This document shows, in pieces, positions 7,719-15,483 of a stretch of 29,286 bases of DNA (the stretch's first letter is position 1; every line of letters starts with the position of its first letter). Location: NCBI GenBank assembly GCA_026391115.1, contig JAPLER010000092.1, positions 1 to 29,286 on the forward strand, in the 5' to 3' direction. Made by a program: the position numbers and the translations under genes. A model generated the notes under the pieces. That model made no database searches and was not told the origin of the DNA. It saw nothing but the letters and a program-made list of their open reading frames with translations. Source of the stretch: Bacteroidota bacterium. GTDB lineage: Bacteria; Bacteroidota; Bacteroidia; Chitinophagales; Chitinophagaceae.

Positions 7719-8696
7719 TTATTTACAAATAATATAGTTGTTGTAAACAATAATAATTGCAACTAAAAAAACAAAAACATTGACAAAAAATAGTTTTTTT
7801 GGATATACAAAAAAATTGGCTAAAAATGCTGCCATTGGTACAAGTGTTATAAGTTCTGGTAAAGCACCCATTTTTGTATAAATAGGTATAGTAAGCAATG
7901 TTGTAAACAATAGAATAAGCATTACAACCCAGTTTTTTCTTATTTGTATAACTAATCTATTGCTATTGGGATACCAATTAATAAATGCTGCTACCATTAA
8001 TAAAACAATTGTAAAAAATGTTACAAAATACCAAGCATCTTTTTGATGAAAACTGATGTAAAATTTTACTTTTTCAATAACTATTTGCTGAAAATTAAAA
8101 TTATTTAAATACAGTGTAGCAAACAGTAAATAAAAAGGAGCGATAATACCAATCAAAAGTATAAACCACTCCGCCATTCTAAAAGGACGTAAAATAGCTA
8201 AACCACAAAGTGTAACTATTAACAAAACAATACTTGGATAGTAGCAAATAACAATTGATGATGCTAAAAATCCTGCATTGAAAAGCAAGCCTTTTGCATT
8301 TTGATTATTATAAAACTTTAAAATGATGGAAAAAAGCAAAATAATAAAACTATTTACAAGAAACGCTGGGCCAAATAAATAAGCATTTGGCAATAAACCA
8401 GATAAAAAAACATACGCAAATGCAGCTGTAAAACCCTGATGAGCATACATTTTACTATTATTTAAAACAATACTTAATCTTATCGATTGTAGAAGAATTA
8501 ATAAAATAAAAACTATAGTAATAACAATAGGAGGCAGTTTAATTAAATAGCGTTGTACTAGTAAATTAAAAATACCTGTATTTGAATTTGCAGATAAAGT
8601 AACAGGTACATAAAAAATATGAAAATGAATAAGCACAGTGCATATTACTAATGCAAAAAATGCAACTATAGATTTGTCTCTAAATAAAGCAATCAC
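7719..8696 (-). CDS. Polytopic membrane protein, possibly DUF6427 family
   Basis: 325 residues, almost entirely hydrophobic, with roughly nine or ten membrane spans separated by short loops, for example VAFFALVICTVLIHFHIFYV near the start and LFFVNVFVFLVAIIIVY at the end. The conserved-looking segment LAILRPFRMAEWFILLIGI (after about residue 165) reminds me of a Bacteroidota-specific family of inner-membrane proteins annotated as DUF6427, but I recognise no catalytic motif. The start codon lies two bases after the stop of the upstream secreted-protein gene, so the two are surely co-transcribed. Function unknown. Confidence 0.75.
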   Translation of the reverse strand: MIALFRDKSIVAFFALVICTVLIHFHIFYVPVTLSANSNTGIFNLLVQRYLIKLPPIVITIVFILLILLQSIRLSIVLNNSKMYAHQGFTAAFAYVFLSGLLPNAYLFGPAFLVNSFIILLFSIILKFYNNQNAKGLLFNAGFLASSIVICYYPSIVLLIVTLCGLAILRPFRMAEWFILLIGIIAPFYLLFATLYLNNFNFQQIVIEKVKFYISFHQKDAWYFVTFFTIVLLMVAAFINWYPNSNRLVIQIRKNWVVMLILLFTTLLTIPIYTKMGALPELITLVPMAAFLANFFVYPKKLFFVNVFVFLVAIIIVYNNYIICK

Positions 8697-8698
8697 AA

Positions 8699-10210
8699 TT
8701 AATAATCAATTTTAGCAAAGCAAAGTAAGGAGCGAAACATACAAGGCACAATTATTTGTTTTGCACCAACTTGTTTTGCATGTCGTGGCATAAAAATATA
8801 GCCCTTGTCTAAATTTTTTAAAGTACTGCTGCGTGTAATTTGCCCATCAGGATTGATAGATTGTTCAGTTAAAATTTGATCGCCTCTTTCTAATTGATTG
8901 AACAAAAACTTTAACTGATTACCAGCGTTAAACATTCCATAACCTAGGTAAACATCTGAGTTGTCGTCAAATTGCGATTTTCGAATAACATTGTTCCATT
9001 CAATTTTCCCTGAACTATCAAAACAGGCAATCGCAATATTATCACAAAAATATTTTGTGATATTGTAACTGTTATAACCTCTGCCCCAAGGATAATATGG
9101 CGATGAACCAAATGAATAAAAACTACCAGATCCATAACTGTTGTATGGATTTACATAATCCCATCTATTATAGTTATCTCCACCTCTGCTGCTAGAATAT
9201 TCACTTTCGGCACTAAGTAAAAATCCTCCATTTTTCTTTGGTATAATTTGTTTAATAAAATAATCGTTAAATGCTTGTTTTATACCAAGATCACCTTTAG
9301 CATCATTTCTAAACTCTCCATCAAAAGCTGCTATTGTGCTTACTGTTTCTATATTAGTATTTGCATCAAAAACACTAATGTATAAACCTTGAATATCTCC
9401 ACGTCTTTTAGTACCATAAAACGAAGTAATAATAAACTTGTTGGTTAAGTTATCTGCTTTCATTTTTACTTCATCTAAAAAAATGTTGTTTATAGCTTTA
9501 AGGTTGATGTACTTGAAGTTCGTGCTATCAACTTGTTTGTTTATTAAAACAAGTTGTGTAATATTATCGTTGTTAACTGTTCCTGTAGCTTTAAAAAATA
9601 AAAAATTACCTTTATTATCCAACTCAAACGCAGTTAAAAAACTATTTCTATCACGCATAGGTACTATTTCTTGAGCTTTATTGATTAGCGTTAAATCTTT
9701 ATTGTATAAAAAGGTAGTAATAGTGTGTTCTTTATCGTGATAGGTATTGACTTTAAAAAACATTATTTTTTGCTTATCGGCACTTTGTACAAATTGATAA
9801 ATTTTATTGTTCTGTACGTCTCTGCTATCTGTTGTGTCAAGCTGCATTGGTTCTCCAATTTTTTTACCCATTGCATCTACTTTTACAGCCATATTATAAA
9901 TGATATTTCTTTTTTGATATTGGTAAAATAAAAAAGCGTAATCTGGATATTGTATAAAATCTACGTTAAAAACCCTGTCTGTAATGTAGTCTAATTTTTC
10001 TTTTGCAATTTGTTTCATCTCTTGATCAAATACACAAATAAAATGTAAGGTACTATAGGCTTTGTACACTAAAATATTGCCATTCATTCTGCCAATAATT
10101 TCGTGATGCATATCTCTTGCATCGTCTCTATCAGGCTCGGTATATGTAATTTTTTGAGAAAAAGTAATAGAAGACGTAAATAAAAATAATAGGCTATAAA
10201 AAAGTTTCAT
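8699..10210 (-). CDS. Secreted protein of unknown function with an aromatic Gly/Ser-rich segment
   Basis: 503 residues with a signal peptide (MKLFYSLLFLFTSSITFS, then QKITYTEPDRDD). The rest is rich in beta-strand-like segments (NILVYKAYSTLHFICVFD, FLFFKATG, QLVLINKQ), which suggests a propeller-like or other all-beta extracellular domain, but I find no named family. Around residues 340-385 there is a low-complexity stretch of Ser, Gly, Tyr, Asn and Trp (SEYSSSRGGDNYNRW, then SYGSGSFYSFGSSPYYPWG). It is the first gene of a minus-strand run with a membrane protein and a glycosyltransferase, which hints at a cell-envelope role. No clear promoter box was found close to the ATG. Confidence 0.72.
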   Translation of the reverse strand: MKLFYSLLFLFTSSITFSQKITYTEPDRDDARDMHHEIIGRMNGNILVYKAYSTLHFICVFDQEMKQIAKEKLDYITDRVFNVDFIQYPDYAFLFYQYQKRNIIYNMAVKVDAMGKKIGEPMQLDTTDSRDVQNNKIYQFVQSADKQKIMFFKVNTYHDKEHTITTFLYNKDLTLINKAQEIVPMRDRNSFLTAFELDNKGNFLFFKATGTVNNDNITQLVLINKQVDSTNFKYINLKAINNIFLDEVKMKADNLTNKFIITSFYGTKRRGDIQGLYISVFDANTNIETVSTIAAFDGEFRNDAKGDLGIKQAFNDYFIKQIIPKKNGGFLLSAESEYSSSRGGDNYNRWDYVNPYNSYGSGSFYSFGSSPYYPWGRGYNSYNITKYFCDNIAIACFDSSGKIEWNNVIRKSQFDDNSDVYLGYGMFNAGNQLKFLFNQLERGDQILTEQSINPDGQITRSSTLKNLDKGYIFMPRHAKQVGAKQIIVPCMFRSLLCFAKIDY

Positions 10211-10368
10211 AGTAAAAAGTGTTGTGTAAAATTAAGTTGTTTAACAAGTTGATAGATGATTAAAATTTAATAAATACATAAATGGAAAAATTAAATTGGC
10301 TAGGCTTTTGTAAGGTATTGCTTTTAGATGCGTAAAAAACTTTAACAAAACTTTATAAAGCAGATTGT

Positions 10369-10376
10369 TTAATTTG
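10369..10376 (+). promoter_or_regulatory. Candidate -7 box for the dsbD-like gene pair
   Basis: TTAATTTG differs from TAnnTTTG at one base and ends 19 bases before the ATG at 10396, giving a short predicted leader. A TTTA at about -33 is the only upstream match. Confidence 0.3.
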
Positions 10377-10395
10377 CATCACAAAAATTTATTCA

Positions 10396-10854
10396 ATGAA
10401 AAAAATAATTGCACTTTTAGTTTTTAGTTTTTCTCTTTTGGGGTTTAGCAAAATAATGGCTCAAGATAAAGACCCAATAAGCTGGACTTATGAATCTAAG
10501 AAAAAAGCAGACAATAGTTACGACCTACTCATAACTGCATCTTTACCTAAGCCTTGGCATATTTATTCTCAAAATACAGATGAAAATGGACCAATACCAA
10601 CTACAATTACATTTAATGTAAATCCATTAATAACTAAAGTTGGAAAAATTACAGAAACAGGAAAGTTGGAGAAGAAGTATGATAAAGATATGAAGGCAAA
10701 TACTTTGTATTATAGCGATAAAGTTGTGTTTACACAAAATATAAAGCTTAAAGGAAAAGCGAAAACTGTTGTTACAGGTAAAATAAATTTTATGGTGTGT
10801 AACGATGTAAAATGCTTACCTCCAAAAGATGTAGCTTTTACAATTAAACTATAA
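10396..10854 (+). CDS. Stand-alone periplasmic DsbD N-terminal (alpha) domain protein
   Basis: 152 residues: signal peptide (1-22, ending IMAQ) and one immunoglobulin-like domain of the DsbD N-terminal family. Segments ISWTYESKKKADNSYDLLITA and KPWHIYSQN match the family, and NFMVCNDVKCLPPKD carries a cysteine pair, Cys135 and Cys140. That pair is the expected site that takes electrons from the DsbD membrane domain and passes them to periplasmic partners. The full-length DsbD-like protein follows 72 bases downstream on the same strand, and its own alpha domain lacks these cysteines, so I infer that this protein supplies the missing redox site. Confidence 0.85.
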   Translation: MKKIIALLVFSFSLLGFSKIMAQDKDPISWTYESKKKADNSYDLLITASLPKPWHIYSQNTDENGPIPTTITFNVNPLITKVGKITETGKLEKKYDKDMKANTLYYSDKVVFTQNIKLKGKAKTVVTGKINFMVCNDVKCLPPKDVAFTIKL

Positions 10855-10896
10855 ATCTATTTACGATTTGAACATCTATTGTGAGTCAAATCTCTA

Positions 10897-10916
10897 CTTT
10901 GTGTCTTTGTGGCAAA
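10897..10916 (+). repeat. Dispersed motif copy upstream of the dsbD-like gene
   Basis: CTTTGTGTCTTTGTGGCAAA ends ten bases before the ATG at 10927. It matches the motif at 18901-18919 at 14 of 19 positions and points in the direction of the gene. Confidence 0.4.
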
Positions 10917-10926
10917 AAATCTTATA

Positions 10927-12858
10927 ATGAAAAAACTTTTTCCTTTATTTCTTTCAGTTTTTTGTTTTTCTTTCTTTAGTTTTTCTCAAGAAAATGTAAT
11001 ATGGAAAGTAGCAGCAAAAAAAATTGCTGATTCTACTTATGAAATTACTGCAAAAACAACTGTGCCAAAAGGTTGGCATTTGTATAACAACAATCCAACT
11101 CAAGAAGGTCTAAGTAATTTAAAACTAACTTATAGTTTAGAGAAAATAAAGCTACTTGATAGTGTTACTGCTAATAAAAAAGAAGAAGAAATAGACGATG
11201 TTGTTTTTGGTGTAAAAACAAATGTTCATAGAAACGAAATAGAACTACACCAAACCATAAAGATTGTAGGATTTATTCCTGCAAAAATTAAAGTTGATAT
11301 TGAAGGATTTAAAGGCAATATTAGCACTCAAGATTTTAGAGATTTAATTGATAGTGTTGATTATGAAGTTGCCCTTGAAGGGGGAAAGGAATCAACAAAA
11401 AATCTTATTCTACCTAATGTAGATTTAAAACATCCATTAAGTGAGTGTGGCGAAAAAGTTGAAGCTGGTGGTGGTTGGATTAGTATTTTTTTATTGGGAT
11501 TTGGTGGTGGTTTAATTGCATTACTTACCCCTTGTATGTTTCCAATGATTCCTGTTACGGTTTCATTTTTTACCAAGCGTTCTCCTACACGGAAAAAAGG
11601 TATTCAAAATGGTTTGCTTTATGGTTTTTTCATTTTCTTAATTTATTCATTATGCAGTTTACCTTTTCATTTAATTGATGGTATAAGTGGCGATGTTTTC
11701 AATATTATAGCAACCAATCCTATTGTAAACATTATCTTTTTCATCGTTTTTATTGTATTTGCTATTTCATTTTTTGGCTATTTTGAAATTACACTGCCAC
11801 ATCAATTTGCAGGTAAGGCAGATAGTAAAAGCAATGTGGGTAGTGTATTTGGTATTTTCTTTATGGCTCTTACTTTGGTTATAGTTTCGTTTAGCTGCAC
11901 AGGTATTATTTTAGGAACATTGCTTGTAGGTACTGCACAAAATGGGGCTTGGGCTTTAACAATTGGTATGGGTGGCTTTGGTATGGCTTTAGGTTTGCCA
12001 TTTGCTTTATTTGCTATTTTTCCTAATTGGTTAGAGAGTTTACCCAAAAGTGGTGGCTGGCTTGATGTGGTAAAAAAAGTATTGGCATTTGTAGAAGTAG
12101 CATTGGCATTAAAATTCTTATCGAATGCAGATTTAGTAAAACATTGGGGTATTTTACATAGAGAAATTTTCATTGGAGCTTGGATAATTGTTTCTATTTT
12201 ATTGGCATTATATGCTTTTGGTTTTTTACGTTTACCACACGATTATAAAGGTCAAAAAATATCTCTTGGTAGAAAAATTATTGGCTTTATTGCCATTGTT
12301 TTTGCAATTTATTTGGCACCAGGTTTAACACAATCTAAGTATGCCAATTTAAAATTATTAAGCGGTATTGCACCACCATTAAGTTACAGTATTTATAAAG
12401 AAGCAAAAGTGGGTTTGCACCCCAATTTTGTAAATAATTATGAAGGTGCTATTGCATTGGCAAAGCAACAACATAAGCCATTGCTAATAGATTTTACAGG
12501 ATGGAATTGTGCCAATTGCAGGCAAATGGAAGAAAATGTGTGGACAGAACCAGAAGTGTACAAAACCATAAAAGATAACTTTATATTGGTAAGTTTATAT
12601 GTTGATGATGGAGCTAAATTACCTGTTGAACAACGATTGTTAAATTACAAAACAAAAGACAGTACAACAAGAGATGTAATTACAATTGGCAATAAATACT
12701 CCATTTTAGAATATGATAATTTTGCTGCATCTTCTCAACCATTGTATGTAATGCTTAATAATAATGAAGAACTTTTGGCTTATCCTGTTGGAAAGACTGA
12801 AGCAGAAAAATATTTAGAATGGCTGCAGTGTGGGTTAAAAACATTCAACAAAAAGTAA
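10927..12858 (+). CDS. DsbD-type thiol:disulfide interchange membrane protein
   Basis: 643 residues in the usual DsbD order. A signal peptide (1-20) leads into an Ig-like alpha domain to about residue 155. A transmembrane DsbD/CcdA domain follows (about 185-470, eight or nine spans) with its two redox cysteines, Cys203 in LTPCMFPMIP and Cys324 in SFSCTGIILG. Last comes a periplasmic thioredoxin-like gamma domain with DFTGWNCANCRQME, Cys528 and Cys531. The protein moves electrons from cytoplasmic thioredoxin across the inner membrane to periplasmic thiol proteins or cytochrome c maturation. The alpha domain is unusual: where relatives have a Cys pair followed by Leu-Pro-Pro, this protein reads STQDFRDLIDSVDYEVAL. 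I chose ATG 10927 because it begins the signal peptide; an in-frame GTG at 10909 would add six residues. Confidence 0.92.
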   Translation: MKKLFPLFLSVFCFSFFSFSQENVIWKVAAKKIADSTYEITAKTTVPKGWHLYNNNPTQEGLSNLKLTYSLEKIKLLDSVTANKKEEEIDDVVFGVKTNVHRNEIELHQTIKIVGFIPAKIKVDIEGFKGNISTQDFRDLIDSVDYEVALEGGKESTKNLILPNVDLKHPLSECGEKVEAGGGWISIFLLGFGGGLIALLTPCMFPMIPVTVSFFTKRSPTRKKGIQNGLLYGFFIFLIYSLCSLPFHLIDGISGDVFNIIATNPIVNIIFFIVFIVFAISFFGYFEITLPHQFAGKADSKSNVGSVFGIFFMALTLVIVSFSCTGIILGTLLVGTAQNGAWALTIGMGGFGMALGLPFALFAIFPNWLESLPKSGGWLDVVKKVLAFVEVALALKFLSNADLVKHWGILHREIFIGAWIIVSILLALYAFGFLRLPHDYKGQKISLGRKIIGFIAIVFAIYLAPGLTQSKYANLKLLSGIAPPLSYSIYKEAKVGLHPNFVNNYEGAIALAKQQHKPLLIDFTGWNCANCRQMEENVWTEPEVYKTIKDNFILVSLYVDDGAKLPVEQRLLNYKTKDSTTRDVITIGNKYSILEYDNFAASSQPLYVMLNNNEELLAYPVGKTEAEKYLEWLQCGLKTFNKK

Positions 12859-12869
12859 TTATTTTAAAT

Positions 12870-12901
12870 AAAAGCAAGGCAATAAAAGTCTTGCTTTTTT
12901 T
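12870..12901 (+). terminator. Intrinsic terminator after the dsbD-like gene
   Basis: AAAAGCAAG (12870-12878) and CTTGCTTTT (12890-12898) form a perfect nine-base-pair stem with an 11-base loop. The stem runs into a T tract to 12901. It lies 12 bases after the stop codon. Confidence 0.85.
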
Positions 12902-12965
12902 ATAAAAGTTTACACTCAATTGCAACCAATTGTAATTTCTTTACTCTTAATCTAGTAAATCATTT

Positions 12966-13514
12966 TTGAATTCAAATAATAACATACAAACCAATTTAAT
13001 ATTAAGGGCAAAACAAGGCGATGAAACTGCTTTGGAGTGTCTGTATAATGATTATTGTAAAGCTATGTATAGTATTTGTTTAAAAATGATAAATGTAAAA
13101 GAAGATGCAGAAGATGTGCTACACGATGCTTTTGTAATTGCTTTTAAAAACTTACATCAACTTAAAAATGAAATCCAATTTGGTGGTTGGTTAAAAAGAA
13201 TTACAATAAATGAATGTATAAGGCATTGCAAAAAAAAGCTGATATATACTAGCCTACAAGATGAACAATTTAATGATGTACAAGAAAACGAAACACCTTG
13301 GTGGCAAAATGTAAATATTAATTTATTGTACACAGCCATTGATAAATTGCCTGACGGTTGCAAGCAAATTTTTTATTTATATGCTGTAGAAAATTTTGGC
13401 CATAAAGAAATTGCAACAAGCTTGAATATAAAAGAAGGAACAAGTAAAAGCCAATATCACAGAGCTAAAAAATTATTAAAAGAACAGTTGTTAAACAATA
13501 TTAAAAATGGATAA
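12966..13514 (+). CDS. RNA polymerase sigma factor, ECF (sigma-70) family
   Basis: 182 residues. Region 2 spans about 10-80 (LILRAKQGDETALECLYNDY, then EDAEDVLHDAFVIAFKNL) and region 4 about 118-175 (IDKLPDGCKQIFYLYAVENF, then the helix-turn-helix GHKEIATSLNIKEGTSKSQY). There is no region 3, as expected of ECF factors, which direct RNA polymerase to a small set of envelope-stress or nutrient genes. The start is TTG at 12966: the frame is closed by TAA at 12948-12950 and holds no ATG before region 2. The next gene overlaps it by eight bases and encodes a single-span membrane protein, the usual position of an anti-sigma factor. Confidence 0.9.
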   Translation: MNSNNNIQTNLILRAKQGDETALECLYNDYCKAMYSICLKMINVKEDAEDVLHDAFVIAFKNLHQLKNEIQFGGWLKRITINECIRHCKKKLIYTSLQDEQFNDVQENETPWWQNVNINLLYTAIDKLPDGCKQIFYLYAVENFGHKEIATSLNIKEGTSKSQYHRAKKLLKEQLLNNIKNG

Positions 13515-14292
13515 TTTAAAAGAGTATATACAACAAAACTTAAACCTAATTGAGCATAATAATATGCCAAGTAAAAACACTTGGACGAATATTAAAACAT
13601 CAATTAACAAACAAGAAAAAGTTGTTGCGATAAAACCACAAGCTAAAATAATTTTACTATGTAAATATGCTGTGGCTGCTTGCGTTATTGGACTTGCAAT
13701 AGTTGGTGCTGTGCATTTAATTAACAATAAATCTCAACCCAATAATATGGATACAGCAACAATACAACAACCTAAAAATGACATTAAACCCAATACAAAA
13801 AACGATACACCTATTAATATTGTAGAGGCAGATACACCTTTAGCTGTAATTGAAACTGTAGCTAAAACATTTATAAAAGCTGTAGCAAATACAGTAATTA
13901 ATGATGATACTATTAATGCTTTAATTGGTAATTACTCAAATAACAATAGTGTTGCATTTATACAAGTAAAAAGTATAGATAGCCAATATAATCAAGTAAT
14001 TGATTTGCAAAAAAATATGATAAGCAACACACCTATTTATGCAGAAAATGCAGCATATTTTAAAAGTTTTTCCAACGATTTTAAACAAATGGAAGCCGAT
14101 GAAAAACGAATAAAAAAAGATATTGCTTTACTTGGTTTTAAACAAGAGTTGTTGAGTCAACTAATTAATGTTTATCAACAAAAATTGGACTTACTTAAAA
14201 TGTTTCAAACCGAAATAAATAAAACCAACATTAGATACAAACAAAACAGAAATGATATAGATAGCTCTAAAATTTATTATGTAGCTATTTAA
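13507..14292 (+). CDS. Probable anti-sigma factor, single-span membrane protein
   Basis: 261 residues: a soluble N-terminal part of about 55 residues (MDNLKEYIQQNLNLIEHNN onward), one membrane span at about 58-76 (LLCKYAVAACVIGLAIVGAV), and a long extracytoplasmic part rich in Asn, Thr and Lys with a coiled-coil-like end (residues 180-245). I do not recognise a named domain. The eight-base overlap with the ECF sigma gene and the topology suggest that the N-terminus holds the sigma factor and the outer part senses a signal. No zinc-binding HxxxCxxC motif is present, so it is not a ZAS-type anti-sigma factor. Confidence 0.6.
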   Translation: MDNLKEYIQQNLNLIEHNNMPSKNTWTNIKTSINKQEKVVAIKPQAKIILLCKYAVAACVIGLAIVGAVHLINNKSQPNNMDTATIQQPKNDIKPNTKNDTPINIVEADTPLAVIETVAKTFIKAVANTVINDDTINALIGNYSNNNSVAFIQVKSIDSQYNQVIDLQKNMISNTPIYAENAAYFKSFSNDFKQMEADEKRIKKDIALLGFKQELLSQLINVYQQKLDLLKMFQTEINKTNIRYKQNRNDIDSSKIYYVAI

Positions 14293-14308
14293 TAAATACT
14301 AAATTTTT

Positions 14309-15433
14309 ATGAAAAAAACAACAATCTTATTAGTGTGCTTAATCGCAACAACAATATTTTGTACAGCACAAAATACACGTTCAATTGGTAGAAAATATTC
14401 TCAAAAATTAATTGACCAAGAAAAGCAATTTGACGAAAAAAATAAAACCACAAAAGAAAGCACAACCACAAAAGATATTGCAGTAGAAATACCTGTAGCT
14501 AGAAATATTGATGTGTGTATTGAAAACACAAACAGAGCTATAGAAATTAAAACTTGGGAAGAACCTAAGATTAAAATTATTGTAAATGCAATAGAAGCAT
14601 CAAATAATGTAAGTAATGAAGCCTTGTTAGAAAAAATAAATGTTAAAACAAAATTATTTGGCAAAAGCTTTAAAATAATTGCAGATGTAATTGGTGGAAA
14701 TACTGCATTTAAAAGCACAAGCAATAATGCAAAAAATGTATTGACAATTTATGTGCCTAAAGAAAATAGCCTTTGTATAAAAAGTAAATATGCAGATGTT
14801 GCTGTGTTAGATGCTGTAAAAAAAGTTGATGTGGATATCACTAATGGAAATCTTGAACTGAATGTTGTAAAAAATCTTTCACTAATATCAAAATATGCCA
14901 ATGTGTATATAAACGAAGTAGAAAATGCAGAAATAGACTTTATGAATGGAGATTTAAGTATTGCTACTTTAGGCAATGGCGAGGTTGAAACTAAATATGC
15001 AAAAATTGAAATAGGCACAGCAAAAAAAATTGCATTAAACAGTACAAATGATGATTACGAAATAGAAGAAATAGATGTGCTAGATGGCAATAAAAATTAT
15101 GGCAATATGCGTATAGGAAAGTTGAATGAAAGTATTCAAATAGATGGAACAAATGCTGATGTGAAGATAAAAAAAATAAGCAGCGAAATCAAATCAATTT
15201 GGTTTAATGATAAATATGCCAATTTAAAATTACCATTGAAAGAAGTAAAAGGATTTAATTTAGAATTTGAAGGTGTATATAGTACTATTCATAAAAACTT
15301 TTTTATTTATACAAATGAAGAGTCAAAAATCTCTTTAAGTGATAATAAAAACTCAACATATAAAGCTGTTGTAGGAAATGGTGCAACAAAGATTAATATC
15401 AAATGCCAAAACTGTACTGTTGATTTTAAATAA
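14309..15433 (+). CDS. Secreted beta-strand-repeat protein (DUF4097-like)
   Basis: 374 residues with a signal peptide (1-20, ending FCTAQ). After a short charged linker (residues 25-55, with a KxTTKESTTTKD stretch) the chain is nearly all beta: alternating hydrophobic residues typical of the DUF4097 / putative auto-transporter adhesin repeat family. Four KYA-containing strands recur at about residues 160, 195, 229 and 302, a period of roughly 35 residues, which suggests stacked coils of a beta-helix. It is the third gene of the sigma/anti-sigma run, 16 bases after the second, so it is a likely target or signal partner of that system. Binding partner unknown. Confidence 0.7.
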   Translation: MKKTTILLVCLIATTIFCTAQNTRSIGRKYSQKLIDQEKQFDEKNKTTKESTTTKDIAVEIPVARNIDVCIENTNRAIEIKTWEEPKIKIIVNAIEASNNVSNEALLEKINVKTKLFGKSFKIIADVIGGNTAFKSTSNNAKNVLTIYVPKENSLCIKSKYADVAVLDAVKKVDVDITNGNLELNVVKNLSLISKYANVYINEVENAEIDFMNGDLSIATLGNGEVETKYAKIEIGTAKKIALNSTNDDYEIEEIDVLDGNKNYGNMRIGKLNESIQIDGTNADVKIKKISSEIKSIWFNDKYANLKLPLKEVKGFNLEFEGVYSTIHKNFFIYTNEESKISLSDNKNSTYKAVVGNGATKINIKCQNCTVDFK

Positions 15434-15443
15434 AATTTTATCT

Positions 15444-15463
15444 ATCAATTAATTTTAATTGAT
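15444..15463. repeat. Inverted repeat upstream of the trehalase gene
   Basis: ATCAATTAA and TTAATTGAT are perfect nine-base arms around a two-base centre. The repeat lies between the beta-strand protein stop (15433) and the trehalase start. It could be an operator for a dimeric regulator; it has no GC and no following T run, so it makes a poor terminator. Confidence 0.4.
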
Positions 15464-15483
15464 GTTTGTATATAAAAATGATA

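Noticed and set aside
10282..10335. 17-codon frame starting MEKLNWLGF in the gap before the dsbD-like pair
   Set aside because: Too short, no conservation evidence, and no start signal; the region more likely holds promoter sequence.
11802..12173. Minus-strand reading frame of 123 codons
   Set aside because: It lies fully inside the DsbD membrane domain, has no recognisable domain, and its Pro/Asn/Lys-rich composition is that of an antisense shadow.
14401..14724. Minus-strand reading frame of 107 codons inside the beta-strand protein gene
   Set aside because: Composition mirrors the AT-rich sense gene; the sense frame has a signal peptide and repeats.
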